Part shown: piece by piece, positions 55,580 through 64,000 of the stretch | Layout of the letters: the number at the start of each line of letters is the position of its first letter | How positions within the stretch are numbered: the stretch's first letter is position 1 | Assembly: GCA_018417955.1 (NCBI GenBank) | Contig: JACTVC010000007.1 | Span: 992,001-1,056,000, forward strand | Reading direction: 5' to 3' | Length of the DNA: 64,000 nucleotides | Origin: Laccaria trichodermophora | Taxonomy: Eukaryota; Basidiomycota; Agaricomycetes; Agaricales; Hydnangiaceae | Position numbers and translations under genes: made by a program | Notes under the pieces: generated by a model | The model's database searches: none | Seen by the model: only the letters and a program-made list of their open reading frames with translations | Told to the model about the DNA's origin: nothing

Positions 55580-56159
55580 GTTGGAATAAAGGAAAATGTA
55601 ATAATAACCTACCTCAGCAAGTGTATCCTCTACATCAATGTCTGAGTGTTTACTTGGTTGAATGAAATCACTACTACCAGATATCTTGGTTGTAGGCATT
55701 GTAGTCATTGGTTGGAAGATTTCAGGCAAATCAATGTCTGTGGATATCTTTTCTGTAATCCAAACTGCATAGCAATGGTTGGCTCAAACAAGGTAAGAAA
55801 CTGGAAAGAGTCCAGTCATCAGTACAAATACAAAAATTACAGGTCAGTCTGCAATACTCAACAGATCATCAGATATTGCACATATTGTTCCCAGATAATA
55901 TCCCCAAGGAATGTAGCACATCCAGAAGAATAGCTCACCTCAAGAATGGCATTTTCATTTTCATGGGGACCTGTTCCAATATCTTTGATAAATTGACAAA
56001 AGTGCAAAGCCCTGGTGACAGATCTATGTCAGTACTTTTATGATACTTGTGAAGTTCACATCAATAGCAAGATAGAGAGAATGTATAGGTACCTAAATGA
56101 GTTGTCAGTTACATGACAAGAAAAATTGAACCCACATACACTCAAGGACCTGTGTTGTT
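55580..56159. other. No recognised feature
   Basis: Mixed sequence with short frames in both strands and no word array. Confidence 0.35.
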
Positions 56160-56440
56160 CCACCCCATGTTTAGCATGCTCCCAGCAGTCAATGCCCACC
56201 AAACTCATTCTCCATTCCCTAATATCCCCTTTTCAGTCTTCAGTGAATTTGTTCCATCCAACTTTAGCTCCAAAGTCTCACTATCAACTGTGCTAGTACT
56301 ACTGTTCACCATGACTAACAACACAACACTTCTGACCTTACATGCAAGACAACAAATTTCTAAGTATCCAGAAAAGCAAAGAACTCATACCACTAGCTGG
56401 ATCACAGGATTAATCAAAGCTCTAACTGATCACCTGGGTA
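56160..56440 (+). repeat. Segment duplicated from or with 49370-49610
   Basis: The shared string series starts GTTTAGCATGCTCCCAGCAG and runs to about 56440, just before GTGTACTTTACACTCCCCCA, a possible KDZ-type terminus fragment at 56439-56458. Confidence 0.75.
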
Positions 56441-57079
56441 GTGTACTTTACACTCCCCCACACACAAGGCAGGGGGGAAAGGGTAAGTCAAGTAATTTTT
56501 TGGATGATGCTGCTTAACATGAATACAGACTGCCTACCCTGGACCCCACAAACAGATGCTGAAGGATGTTTAAGCATCTAAGTCTGAAGACCAGCACTGG
56601 GATAGAATTCCTGTAAGTAAGCGGCATTGACAGTATCTTCAGCCCCTCACTGCCTAATCACAGAGCAACATGCTTTGGAGATATCACCAATGCACACAAG
56701 AACTTCACCAGTTTTTGGCCCCTCACACCAACAAAAGGGATATCCAGCATCCCAACCAAAGTGTTATGGCTTACAGTCTCGAGCCTCCCCCTGATTGCTC
56801 TGAAGATGTGGAATATCTTAGGGATGGCATGGGGTCAGCTGAGGAGATGGGGGCTGAAAGAATGGGGGTGACACATCTTGTCCATGTGTGGCATCAACAA
56901 GGCCATCCTGTCTGAATCCTAAATTTCATGGCCATTGGAGCACTAACCCTGTTTCAATTAGAATAATCTCATGACCCATTTGTGGGACATGGCTGGGAGG
57001 GGGTCATGCAAAGGGCAAATGGCTGTTTTGTGATATTTTGAGGGCAGTAGATCCATTGCCTTGTACCTCAGCAAATGCT

Positions 57080-57520
57080 TCAAGGTCACCTTTCCCAATT
57101 ACTATTCCCAGTACAATGCTCCCTTTGAAGCTGGTGCCTGGATGACAGAGGACCCTGGGCCTTGGCTGGGGAGGGCCATTGTTTGATTGCAGCCAATATA
57201 TAGGAGGAGAGCTCTACTTGCCAGACCTCAACATTAAACTTGAGTAAGTGGCTGCTGCATATTTCTCTATCACTGCCTGAATTGTGGATAGATATGACCC
57301 AGGCACCTTGGTCATCTTCCTGTTCGGCCAACTGTATCATCATGTTGGAAAATGGGAGCCTGGCAGCCATACCCAAGAGGATGATGTCACTCCCGGACAG
57401 GTCGGAAATGTGTTTTTCTTCCCCAAAGCCTCTTTTGACAAACTGAAAGGGAAGCCCCCTCTCTGGAACAAGAGAACATTGTCTGGCACTCTTCCAGATG
57501 TTGGACAAAGAAATAACTAA
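57080..57520 (+). pseudogene. TET/JBP-like 2-oxoglutarate dioxygenase remnant
   Basis: The frame carrying CSQYIGGELYLPDLNIKLE is joined by a canonical intron (GTAAGT at 57244 to TAG at 57291) to YDPGTLVIFLFGQLYHHVGK, WEPG, then EDDVTPGQVGNVFFFPKASF and KGKPPLWNKRTLSG up to TAA at 57520. GGELYLPDLN, PGTLVIF and LYHHV match the strand-helix core of TET/JBP oxygenases, which includes the distal iron-ligand His. Upstream, in another frame, EAGAWMTEDPGPWLGRAIV may be the region of the HxD iron motif, but the His is not readable. A frameshift near 57180 breaks the gene. The enzymes oxidise 5-methylcytosine or thymine in DNA and are known to accompany KDZ elements in basidiomycetes. The identification rests on motifs only. 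Confidence 0.55.
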
Positions 57521-57529
57521 CTCACCCAT

Positions 57530-58850
57530 CTACCTTACTCATTTCCTATCTGCCAATGTGTAATTGAAAAGAGGCTGCATTTTTTGTGGCAATCAAATCA
57601 CAAAATTAAGAATCAAGGACTTCACATTGGAAATGGAGGAGCATGTGTGAGCAAGTGTAATTCACCTTATGTACCACATTCCTATCTTCATTGTCCTTCA
57701 GGGCATCTTATCTCTATTACCCAACTCTTCACCATGCCAGGAACCCAAGGAACTCAGAAACCGGAACTAAATTAAGGCTTTTCTATGTGTATGTACTTTA
57801 TGCTATGCATACCCACCAGTTGCCTGCCTTCCCAGAATGGATGTCAGCAAATTCCACATGTGTGAATTCTGCCCACACCCTTGACCCACACTTCCTCACA
57901 ACCACCACCCTCAACAAAGCACCGCCTGCCACCCACTTTTCTTGTCACCCATCAACACACATGACACTCACCAATGCATGCTCTGGACAACCCCCAGCAA
58001 TGCCACAAAATGAACAACACCCACAGATCAACACTCATAAAACAACACCAACAAACATGTGCCAGCACCCCTGAACAGACAGACATGATGACAGCAGACA
58101 GTGGACAGAGGGGACGACAGCAACCAAAGGTTAGCTCATTACCCCCTTCCCACTCATTTCTCTTTCACAGACAACAGGTGCCACATCGCTGTTGCGACAT
58201 GGCACCTGAACGAGGAATGACAAATTGAAATTCATCATTCATGGCTGTTTGTTTCTTCTAGACCACAAAACCACCCATGTGCATCATGCAGAACAGACCA
58301 CCACCCACAAAAAAACACCCACCCCAACCTTACTGTATGTCATTTTTACTCAATCCCAACCCCATTTCACCTATTATGAAAGGGCATGTGGCATAACACA
58401 GGTCTCTTAACATGTCATACCATTACTACCTGTATCTTACATCAAAAAAAAATCTTGTCAAGTCAAAGCCAGATGAGCAGTGATCTGAAAGGCCAGGTGC
58501 AACCAGACAGGAAAGATGCTGATCCTATTCCTGATCATAGTATGACCCTGACAGACCTTGAATTATGTCCCTGTTCTATGTAATCAATAAATCCATGCCC
58601 AAGCCTCATGTTTTGGCAGTTAAAAGTGTCAAAAATCCTTTTTTTCTTTGTTCATGACTGCCCCAAATCTCTTTTTTTCAATATACATGGGATCTAGCTG
58701 GATACTTCAGAGGGCAGTTGCAGTCTTCACATAACCCAAGTGTTCCTTGTCTGGCTCCACCACCATGGTTGGAGCCAGACCCATGAGCATCTGTTGAAAG
58801 GGTAATTAACATGCTCCAAGAAGCATTCAAATGTACATGTTTGTCTCACT
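57530..58850. other. No recognised gene; contains an eroded cassette
   Basis: 57880-58080 and 58265-58330 hold CACCACC, CAACACCCACA and AACACCAACAA words like the eroded minisatellites. The rest is unrecognised. Confidence 0.4.
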
Positions 58851-58854
58851 TGTA

Positions 58855-59105
58855 GCTGGCCAATCTTGACTAAGTTGTGGACAGATGCAACTAATGTGGA
58901 TGTCTGGGACTATGTTGCCAACTTGTCACCAAGACAGAGTGGAGGCAATAAGGAGTTGGAGAAGAGACTCTTGGCATAATTCCTACCAATCTACGAAACA
59001 GCCAGGTCCGATATCCCCTACCTCAATCAACCGTGCCATATAACTGACTGGCAGGGTCACATTTTACTTTGGTACTTTCCTCAAATGTTCTCAGAACAGC
59101 TCCAG
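58855..59105 (+). pseudogene. Unknown exon with intact-looking sequence
   Basis: After a possible acceptor (CTTGTAG at 58848-58854) it reads LTKLWTDATNVDVWDYVANL, SPRQSGGNKELEKRLLA, a TAA, then FLPIYETARSDIPYLNQPCH, ITDWQGHILLWYFPQMFSEQ LQ and a GTAATT donor at 59106. The surrounding region ends at a CACTTCAG terminus at 59187. The exon looks protein-like, but I cannot name the family. Confidence 0.4.
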
Positions 59106-59186
59106 GTAATTACTTTCACTTCATTACAGCCTCAGACTGTCCTCACTTTACTAGACATTTATTTGGGATCACACAGGTTCTTTGAG

Positions 59187-59660
59187 CACTTCAGTCACCC
59201 ACTGCCAACTAACTATTAGTCATGCAAACTCCACATAAGTTACATGACTAAATGTCATGGACCATATCTAGATTCTAGATATATATGGGTCCTAGAAAGC
59301 CCTGAAATCTAAAATATATTCTTGAGACATGGACCCTGAAATGTCACACAAAAATTATAATGTCTGTGTCACACCTCCAAAATATATTTTGCAAGTGAAA
59401 AGCATTAAGGATATATTTTTGGTGAGTGGACCCTGAAATGTCACTGTCACACCTTAGAAATATTTTTTTGCCCTGGCTTGGCCTTAGAATATATTTTGTA
59501 AAACAGATGTAGTAAGGATATATTTTTCTGGTCTGTAGGGGTGTCAGGGGTCCTAGTTTCAGCAAAAAACTTGTAATTTTTTTGCTGTCTGTGATATATA
59601 TTCTGCAAGATTCTGCAACGATTTCCAGAGGTTTTGGCACTATGTAGGTAACAATAAGAG
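59187..59660 (+). mobile_element. CACTTCAG-family left end with AAATATATT words
   Basis: CACTTCAGTCACCCACTGCC, AACTAACTATTAGTC, ATGACTAAATGTCA, then ATATATTTT and GGACCCTGAAATGTCAC words, then GGGGTGTCAGGGGTCCTAGT near 59535-59555. The inverted end at 40076 is its closest match. Confidence 0.75.
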
Positions 59661-59729
59661 GCATCAATTGAGGCTATTCAGTCAAAGGTCCCCAAGTTGC
59701 TTAAGTATTATCTACTTCAACTGACTTGA

Positions 59730-60080
59730 TGGATGATACAGTTTGCATTACAGACTTTTCAGCTGCTGACAGTTCACAAAGTACCTTGTTGTTCAAAAAC
59801 ATCTGGAACTGTTCTCCAAACAACACACTGCAACCTTGAAGCTATTCAATCTAAGATTCTTGACTTGCTTAAGTATCATCCACTTCAAATTATACTATGG
59901 ATACAGTTCACATTTCAGATGGGTTTTTTTAGCTGCTCAGAGTTCACAAAGTACTTTTGTCACTGGAAAACATCTGGAACTGTCCTCCAGATAGCACCAT
60001 GCTACCTTGATGATTTTTTCCAACAACCAACTTACCAGCTTTCCTCTCCAATGCTGTGTTTGGCAAATTGACATCCCACC
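59730..60080 (+). repeat. Imperfect tandem duplication, about 190 bp
   Basis: TTTTCAGCTGCTGACAGTTC, ACAAAGTACCTTGTTG, AACATCTGGAACTGTTCTCC recurs as TTTTTAGCTGCTCAGAGTTC, ACAAAGTACTTTTGTC, AACATCTGGAACTGTCCTCC. Each unit could be read as a short exon, but no product is recognised. Confidence 0.7.
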
Positions 60081-60671
60081 CCAGGGGCTACCAGGGCAAG
60101 ATTCTGTGAAGTCAACTCCATGATAACCTGCCATTGGGGCCTGTCATGACCCAGCCTAGTTCAGCAGTGCCATCATCTGTCTTTTGGAAGTGTTTCTCAG
60201 GTTCTGCTCACATTGTTGATGGTATACATGTAGCTCTTACTGTACTTATCATCTGTACATGGCAATAAGTACTTATCTCACCAAAAAGGATTCATCTTTC
60301 ACAATAACAATTTTTTAACCCTGATGGAACTGCTATAATGCACACAGTTTATTTCAACCCAGTAAGCATCTATTAAAGAAACCATAACAAGTGCAGCACA
60401 TAAAAAAACCAAAGCCACCTGCCTGTCACCAGAGTCCAGCAAAGTGAAATGTAATAAGATACCAAGAAGACTTTGGTAATCCTAATACTTGCAACAATGT
60501 TCAAGGGGGTGGGACATGAGGGAACTGAGGCTATTAAAGGGATCCTAAGAATTTCTAGCACACACAGGATGTACAGCACTCAAATTTCAAGTACAGCATG
60601 AGTCAAGTGAGATATAGTTCTCAAACAATCAGCTTAACAAGGAGCAGTTACCAAAAACAGATGGTGGCACC
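60081..60671. other. No recognised feature
   Basis: Mixed sequence up to the LTR; the minus-strand frame at 60373-60579 has no motif. Confidence 0.35.
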
Positions 60672-61042
60672 TGTGAAACCGGTTGTCCGTGCACGACTTC
60701 AAGATGAGTCCGAGGTTGCAGGACTACGGGGGTGAGCCATCAAGGTACTCAAGAGAGAGTGTGTGAGGTGACTCTGGATATTGGAGTCGAGTGTGAGGTT
60801 CCCTGTGATCCTGGGACTGGAGTGCTGTGACCCAGCACGGGGCTCTGGTATCCTGGAGGGGAGACGATAGGTTGCCTAGCCGAACTAATCGTGTGTGACC
60901 CGATCCACATGTAAAGGTAGTAGTGGTTTCAAGTGAAGTTGTATTTGTTTGTATGCAATGTACTATATACGAGTTGACAAACAAAGGTAATTAGGGTGCT
61001 ACTATGTCACGCAAGATGGAGGTTGTATTCTACGTTCTCACA
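60672..61042 (-). repeat. Long terminal repeat, 371 bp
   Basis: On the plus strand it runs TGTGAAACCGG to GTTCTCACA, so it has TG..CA ends with a 5-base inverted terminus (TGTGA/TCACA). On the minus strand it is preceded by CACGGGGGGGCT (61054-61043), a good polypurine tract, making this the 3' LTR of a minus-strand retrotransposon. A TATATAG box lies on the minus strand near 60970. The sequence is GC- and CpG-richer than its surroundings, suggesting a young insertion. Confidence 0.65.
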
Positions 61043-61105
61043 AAGCCCCCCCGTGAGATTGGAGCACTGACAAAAAAAAGAAAGAAGGAGGCGTGCAAGA
61101 TGCTG

Positions 61106-61931
61106 TCAGCATCGGCCCTGTCTTCGGTGTTTCCGTTCCTCATTGCGTCTTCGGTAACCTTGTATCTTGTGTCTGCTGCGGCGACCTCTCTTAGTCTTCT
61201 TGTAGCCTAGCTCGCCTTCCTCGTCCACCTCGCCGTCCGAGTCCCCCTGTGCAGGTACAGGTTCTCCCATGACTGAGGGTTGGCTTGACGTCGTAGTGTC
61301 CCTCATCGTTTGATCCCTGTAAGCATGAAAGTCCACTGGGAATGATCCTGTAGTGCGGTCAACATCCATGTAGTCATCCACGTTCAAACAATCCACCAAT
61401 GTCAGTCTAGTGGGGTCTGACAGGCGTTCGGATAGATTTAGGGGTGTGGTCGGATCACTTAACCTTGCTGACAGGTGATCGGTCATACGTGACATGAGAG
61501 TTGGAGATGAGGCAGCAGGGGGAGGGGTCACGGGTCGTGTTTCCCTTTTGGCGGCTATTCTCAAGGCCAGTGACGAGGATGAGCTGTTCGAGGTTCTCGT
61601 TGTGCTTGGGATCATAGGGGTGGGCAGGGCTGCAGCCACGGGCCATGGCAGCAGGGTGCTAGGGGTGGGCGTTGCAGATGGAAGAGGGAAGGGAATCACC
61701 ATTGTGTTGCCTTGCAGGAGGACTGGGCTCAAGGTGTTGCCCGAGGGGGACCACATGAACACTATATTTGCGCCAAAAGGCAGCGGGGTATTAGGCGATA
61801 TCCCTAGGCTGGCTGGCATGCCTGGGAACATGGGCAGAGGAGGAACTGACGAAGGCTCAGGGTGCACTGATGTTGTAGGGCGAGGGGGGCTCCTTTCTCT
61901 TGGGACTGATGGTCGAGTCGCAGGCTCTTGA
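61106..61931 (-). CDS. 3' reading frame of the LTR element, 5' end removed by insertion
   Basis: An uninterrupted minus-strand frame enters from the 61932 breakpoint (QEPATRPSVPRERSPPRPT) and ends RRNEERKHRRQGRC about 50 bases before the polypurine tract. It is Pro/Ser-rich at first, with RLSDPTTPLNLSERLSDP, then VDCLNVDDYMDVDRTTGSFP and an acidic-to-basic end (GDSDGEVDEEGELGYKKTKR). No reverse transcriptase, integrase, chromodomain or CCHC knuckle is seen. It may be a gag-like or accessory protein of a deleted element, or a host gene beside the LTR. The apparent start at 61972 lies inside the inserted element and is not the native start. Confidence 0.45.
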
Positions 61932-62189
61932 CAGTACTTTACAGTGCCCCACCCATTCCTGCAAGAATCCACAGGAATCCTCAGGAATCCGCAGGAATGG
62001 GACAGGAATCCTCAGGAATCCACAGGAATGGGGCCAGAATACAACAGATACAACACCTTCTCTTTGTGCTAGATACATTTACACTAATATACACTTCTTC
62101 ACACTGACTTAAAGGATATCAACACTTTCTTATAAAATTTATATATTAAAATTCAAATATACATCTAATTTACTATTTTCTAAGTTAAA

Positions 62190-62440
62190 TGAAGGGGCAG
62201 GAAGAAAGGGGGGGAGGGGAAGAGGAAGGAAGGAAGGGAGGGACAGGGAGTGGTGTGGGGCTGTCATCAGGATAAGGAAGGGATGGAGGGAGGGAGGAAG
62301 GGGGGAGGGAGGAAGGGGGGAGGAAGGAAGGAAGGAAGTGAGGGACAGGGAGTGGTGTGGGGCTGTGATCAGCATAAGAAAGGGGGAGGAAGGGAGGGAG
62401 GAGGGACAGGCAATGGTGTGGGGCAGGCTCTGGGGAGGGA
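62190..62440 (+). repeat. GGAAGGAAGG/GGGGGAGG purine tract
   Basis: The tract includes two direct copies of AGGGACAGGGAGTGGTGTGG plus GGCTG around 62245 and 62341, so it expanded by tandem duplication of about 100 bases. Confidence 0.85.
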
Positions 62441-62514
62441 GTGGTGGGAGGGGGACTGAAGGAGGGGGGAGAGAGTGGTGGGGACTGATAAAGGGGGAGG
62501 GGCTGGTGCTGGGC

Positions 62515-63070
62515 CTTGTCGTCCATCGTTGTTGTCATTGTTTTGTTGTTGTCACGTTGTTGTCATTGTTTTGTTGTTGTTGTGTTGTTGTTGTCGCGTG
62601 TCGTCATTTGGACGTGGATGTCGTTGTTGTCGTTGTTGTGGTCATTGGTGGGGTGCTGCTTGCTGTTTGTTGATCATGGTGGTGGTGGGCACTCCTGGGT
62701 GGCAGTGGGCGCTGGTCGGCGTTGTTTGATGGTGCTGGTGGGTGCGTGGTGTGTTGTTCGTGGCTGGCTGGTGTGGTGGTTGTGGTTGGAGCCATCGTTG
62801 GTGCCATGGGGCCTCGTTTGGTTGGTGACGTGGCATTGCGGCGTTTGCGTGGTGGGCGCTTGTGGATGGTGGTGGGCGCTGGTCGCCGTTGGTTGATGAA
62901 GGTGCTCGTGGATGGTGGTTGGCGCTTGTGGATGGTGCTGGCGCCACGTCGTTGTCATTGTCATTGTCCGTTTCGTTGCCACGTCGCTGGCCGTGGTCAT
63001 CGCCATTCGTTGCTGGGGTGGTCGTGGCCGTTGTTGGTCATGTGGCGTTGTTGTCATTGTCACCATTGTC
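62515..63070 (+). repeat. CpG-rich GTCGTTGTTG/GGTGGGCGCT cassette
   Basis: GTTGTTGTCGCGTGTCGTC and GTGGATGGTGGTGGGCGCTG words repeat. It is the plus-strand counterpart of the CACCCA cassette at 19560-20260. The 291-codon frame crossing it is read-through. Confidence 0.8.
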
Positions 63071-63190
63071 AATGTGGTTGGTGGTGGGTGGAAAGGAAAG
63101 GGTATTGCATTTGTTTGGTAACGTTGCCATTGTTTGGTAACAGAAGTAAAATAAACAAACAAAGGACCAGATTCCGTTCCATTCTGTTCC

Positions 63191-64000
63191 GAGGTCTTAT
63201 CAGTGCCCCCCTAATTCCTGCAGGAATCCGGTCATTCCTGAGGATTCCGGTGGATTCCGGAGGAATGAAATTTAGCAGGGAGGCCTGCTATTTTCATCAT
63301 TCCGGTGCCTTACCATTCCGGCGGAATTTGGGCATTCCGGAATTGACACCGGAATGTTCCGCAGGAACGGCAGGAACGGAATGCAACGGATTCCGGTCAG
63401 TTGTTTGTTTATTTTACCTTTGTTACCAAACAAACGCAACCTTACCAAACAAACGCAACACGCTTTCCTTTCCTCCCACCAACAACCATCCTCTTCCCCG
63501 CCACCTCCATTCCCTCCCACCAACCACGTTGCCAACGGCGACAACCACAACGACGCCGCACCACCCAACAACGGCCACGACAACGCGAACACGCTAGGTG
63601 GACGACGAGGCGACGTGGCAACGGGACGACGGCGAACGACGACGACAAATGTCGTCGTTCGTCCCAATTGGGGATTTCGTGAGTCCGTCCCCCCCAATCT
63701 GAGCTGACCTGCATTCCAGGTCCAAACGGACGACGATGTGGCACCACCACCATGCATGGTCAACGACATCAACACATGACAGCATGATTCCACCCACCAA
63801 ACTGCCTCGGCACTCACGAAACAACGTCCAGCACCCACATAACATACCCACGACACACGACAGCACCATGTTAACACCCAACCCCTCACGATAGCCGCCC
63901 AGCGCCCACCATGGCACACAACAGCACCACCCCGCCCACGAAAACACCCCAGCGCTTACGGAACAACGCCCAGCGCCCACGACAGCATCACCCCGCCCAC
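63191..64000 (+). mobile_element. KDZ-type element inserted in the terminal zone of another, right end off-window
   Basis: GAGGTCTTATCAGTGCCCCCC starts at 63191, followed by GGAATCCGGTCATTCC words, ATTTGTTTATTTTACC..GTTACCAAACAAA and a CpG-rich CGACGACCACAACGACG/CACCCACGAAACAACG cassette up to the window end. It interrupts the word array of the 61932 element just after CCATTCTGTTCC; the 8-base flank is TCTGTTCC. Confidence 0.8.

Larger units (their letters stand above)
61932..64000 (-). mobile_element. Young KDZ-type non-autonomous element, split by a second insertion
   Basis: It begins CAGTACTTTACAGTGCCCCA, then GGAATCCTCAGGAATCC words, an A/T block like 24600-24785, a GGAAGGAAGG tract (62190-62440), a CpG-rich GTTGTTGTCGTTG cassette and the TTTGGTAACAGAAGTAAAAT, AAACAAACAAAGG block. 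Its own GAGGTC end is not reached before the insertion at 63191. The 8-base left flank is GCTCTTGA; the right copy would be outside the window. Confidence 0.75.

Noticed and set aside
62722..63597. 291-codon plus-strand frame
   Set aside because: It crosses a minisatellite and a second transposon end at 63191; the sequence is Trp/Val/Gly repeat read-through.

Overview
This is eukaryotic, repeat-saturated DNA, most likely from an Agaricomycete (mushroom-type basidiomycete). The evidence is short GT..AG introns, KDZ transposases with a cysteine-cluster domain, a decayed TET/JBP-like dioxygenase, hAT and Tc1/mariner relatives and an LTR. I see no intact housekeeping gene, no true tRNA or rRNA gene and no CRISPR array. 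Most long open frames are read-through of simple repeats. Species assignment is inference.

The dominant component is a KDZ (Kyakuja/Dileera/Zisupton) transposon superfamily. Its elements have two unequal but related ends. One begins CAGTACTTTA; the other, read inward, begins GAGGTCTTTA or GAGGTCTTATC. Three copies have perfect 8-bp target duplications: 7232-9266 (AAGAAAAG), 23611-26823 (GCAGTTTA) and, nested inside that one, 24342-26016 (GCAGCAGG). Next to each terminus lies an array of a short near-palindromic word that differs between families and is shared by the two ends of one element. Non-autonomous copies carry cassettes in a fixed order: CAGTACTTT end, word array, 3' remnant of the transposase gene, A/T block, G/A tract, CpG-rich or eroded minisatellite, A/T-rich tail, word array, GAGGTC end. 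Four older GAGGTC-type ends also carry a tRNA-like segment with Pol III A and B boxes pointing toward the terminus.

Layout. 1-175: tail of a KDZ element. 827-1235: minisatellite. 1399-6347: decayed KDZ transposon with an accessory gene and a transposase. 6348-11720: termini, tRNA-like segments, one complete element and KDZ fragments. 12183-13161: hAT MITE with an 8-bp duplication. 14112-14600 and 33055-33799: Tc1/mariner-type foldback repeats. 15489-18748: long-TIR element inserted in a minus-strand reading frame. 18973-21587: internally deleted KDZ derivative. 21588-22740: truncated second copy of the long-TIR element. 23090-27250: minisatellite carrying the nested pair. 27650-32280: more termini and a 1.25-kb element. 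34800-35600: KDZ fragment. 37552-39300: hAT transposase relic containing a hAT MITE. 40000-56500: mostly degraded duplicated segments, a conserved-hypothetical fragment (52.3-52.8 kb) and a TIR element (52892-54808). 57080-57520: TET/JBP-like remnant. 58860-59105: unknown exon. 60672-61931: LTR and adjoining reading frame, cut by a young KDZ-type element (61932 to the window edge) that itself contains another insertion at 63191.

The pieces form a transposon community: KDZ transposases with an accessory gene, many deletion derivatives that probably depend on them, and a possible TET/JBP partner. KDZ/TET-JBP association in basidiomycetes is established knowledge; here they share only a neighbourhood. 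Old copies are CpG-poor with CGA-to-TGA stops while young copies remain CpG-rich, which fits methylation-linked decay.
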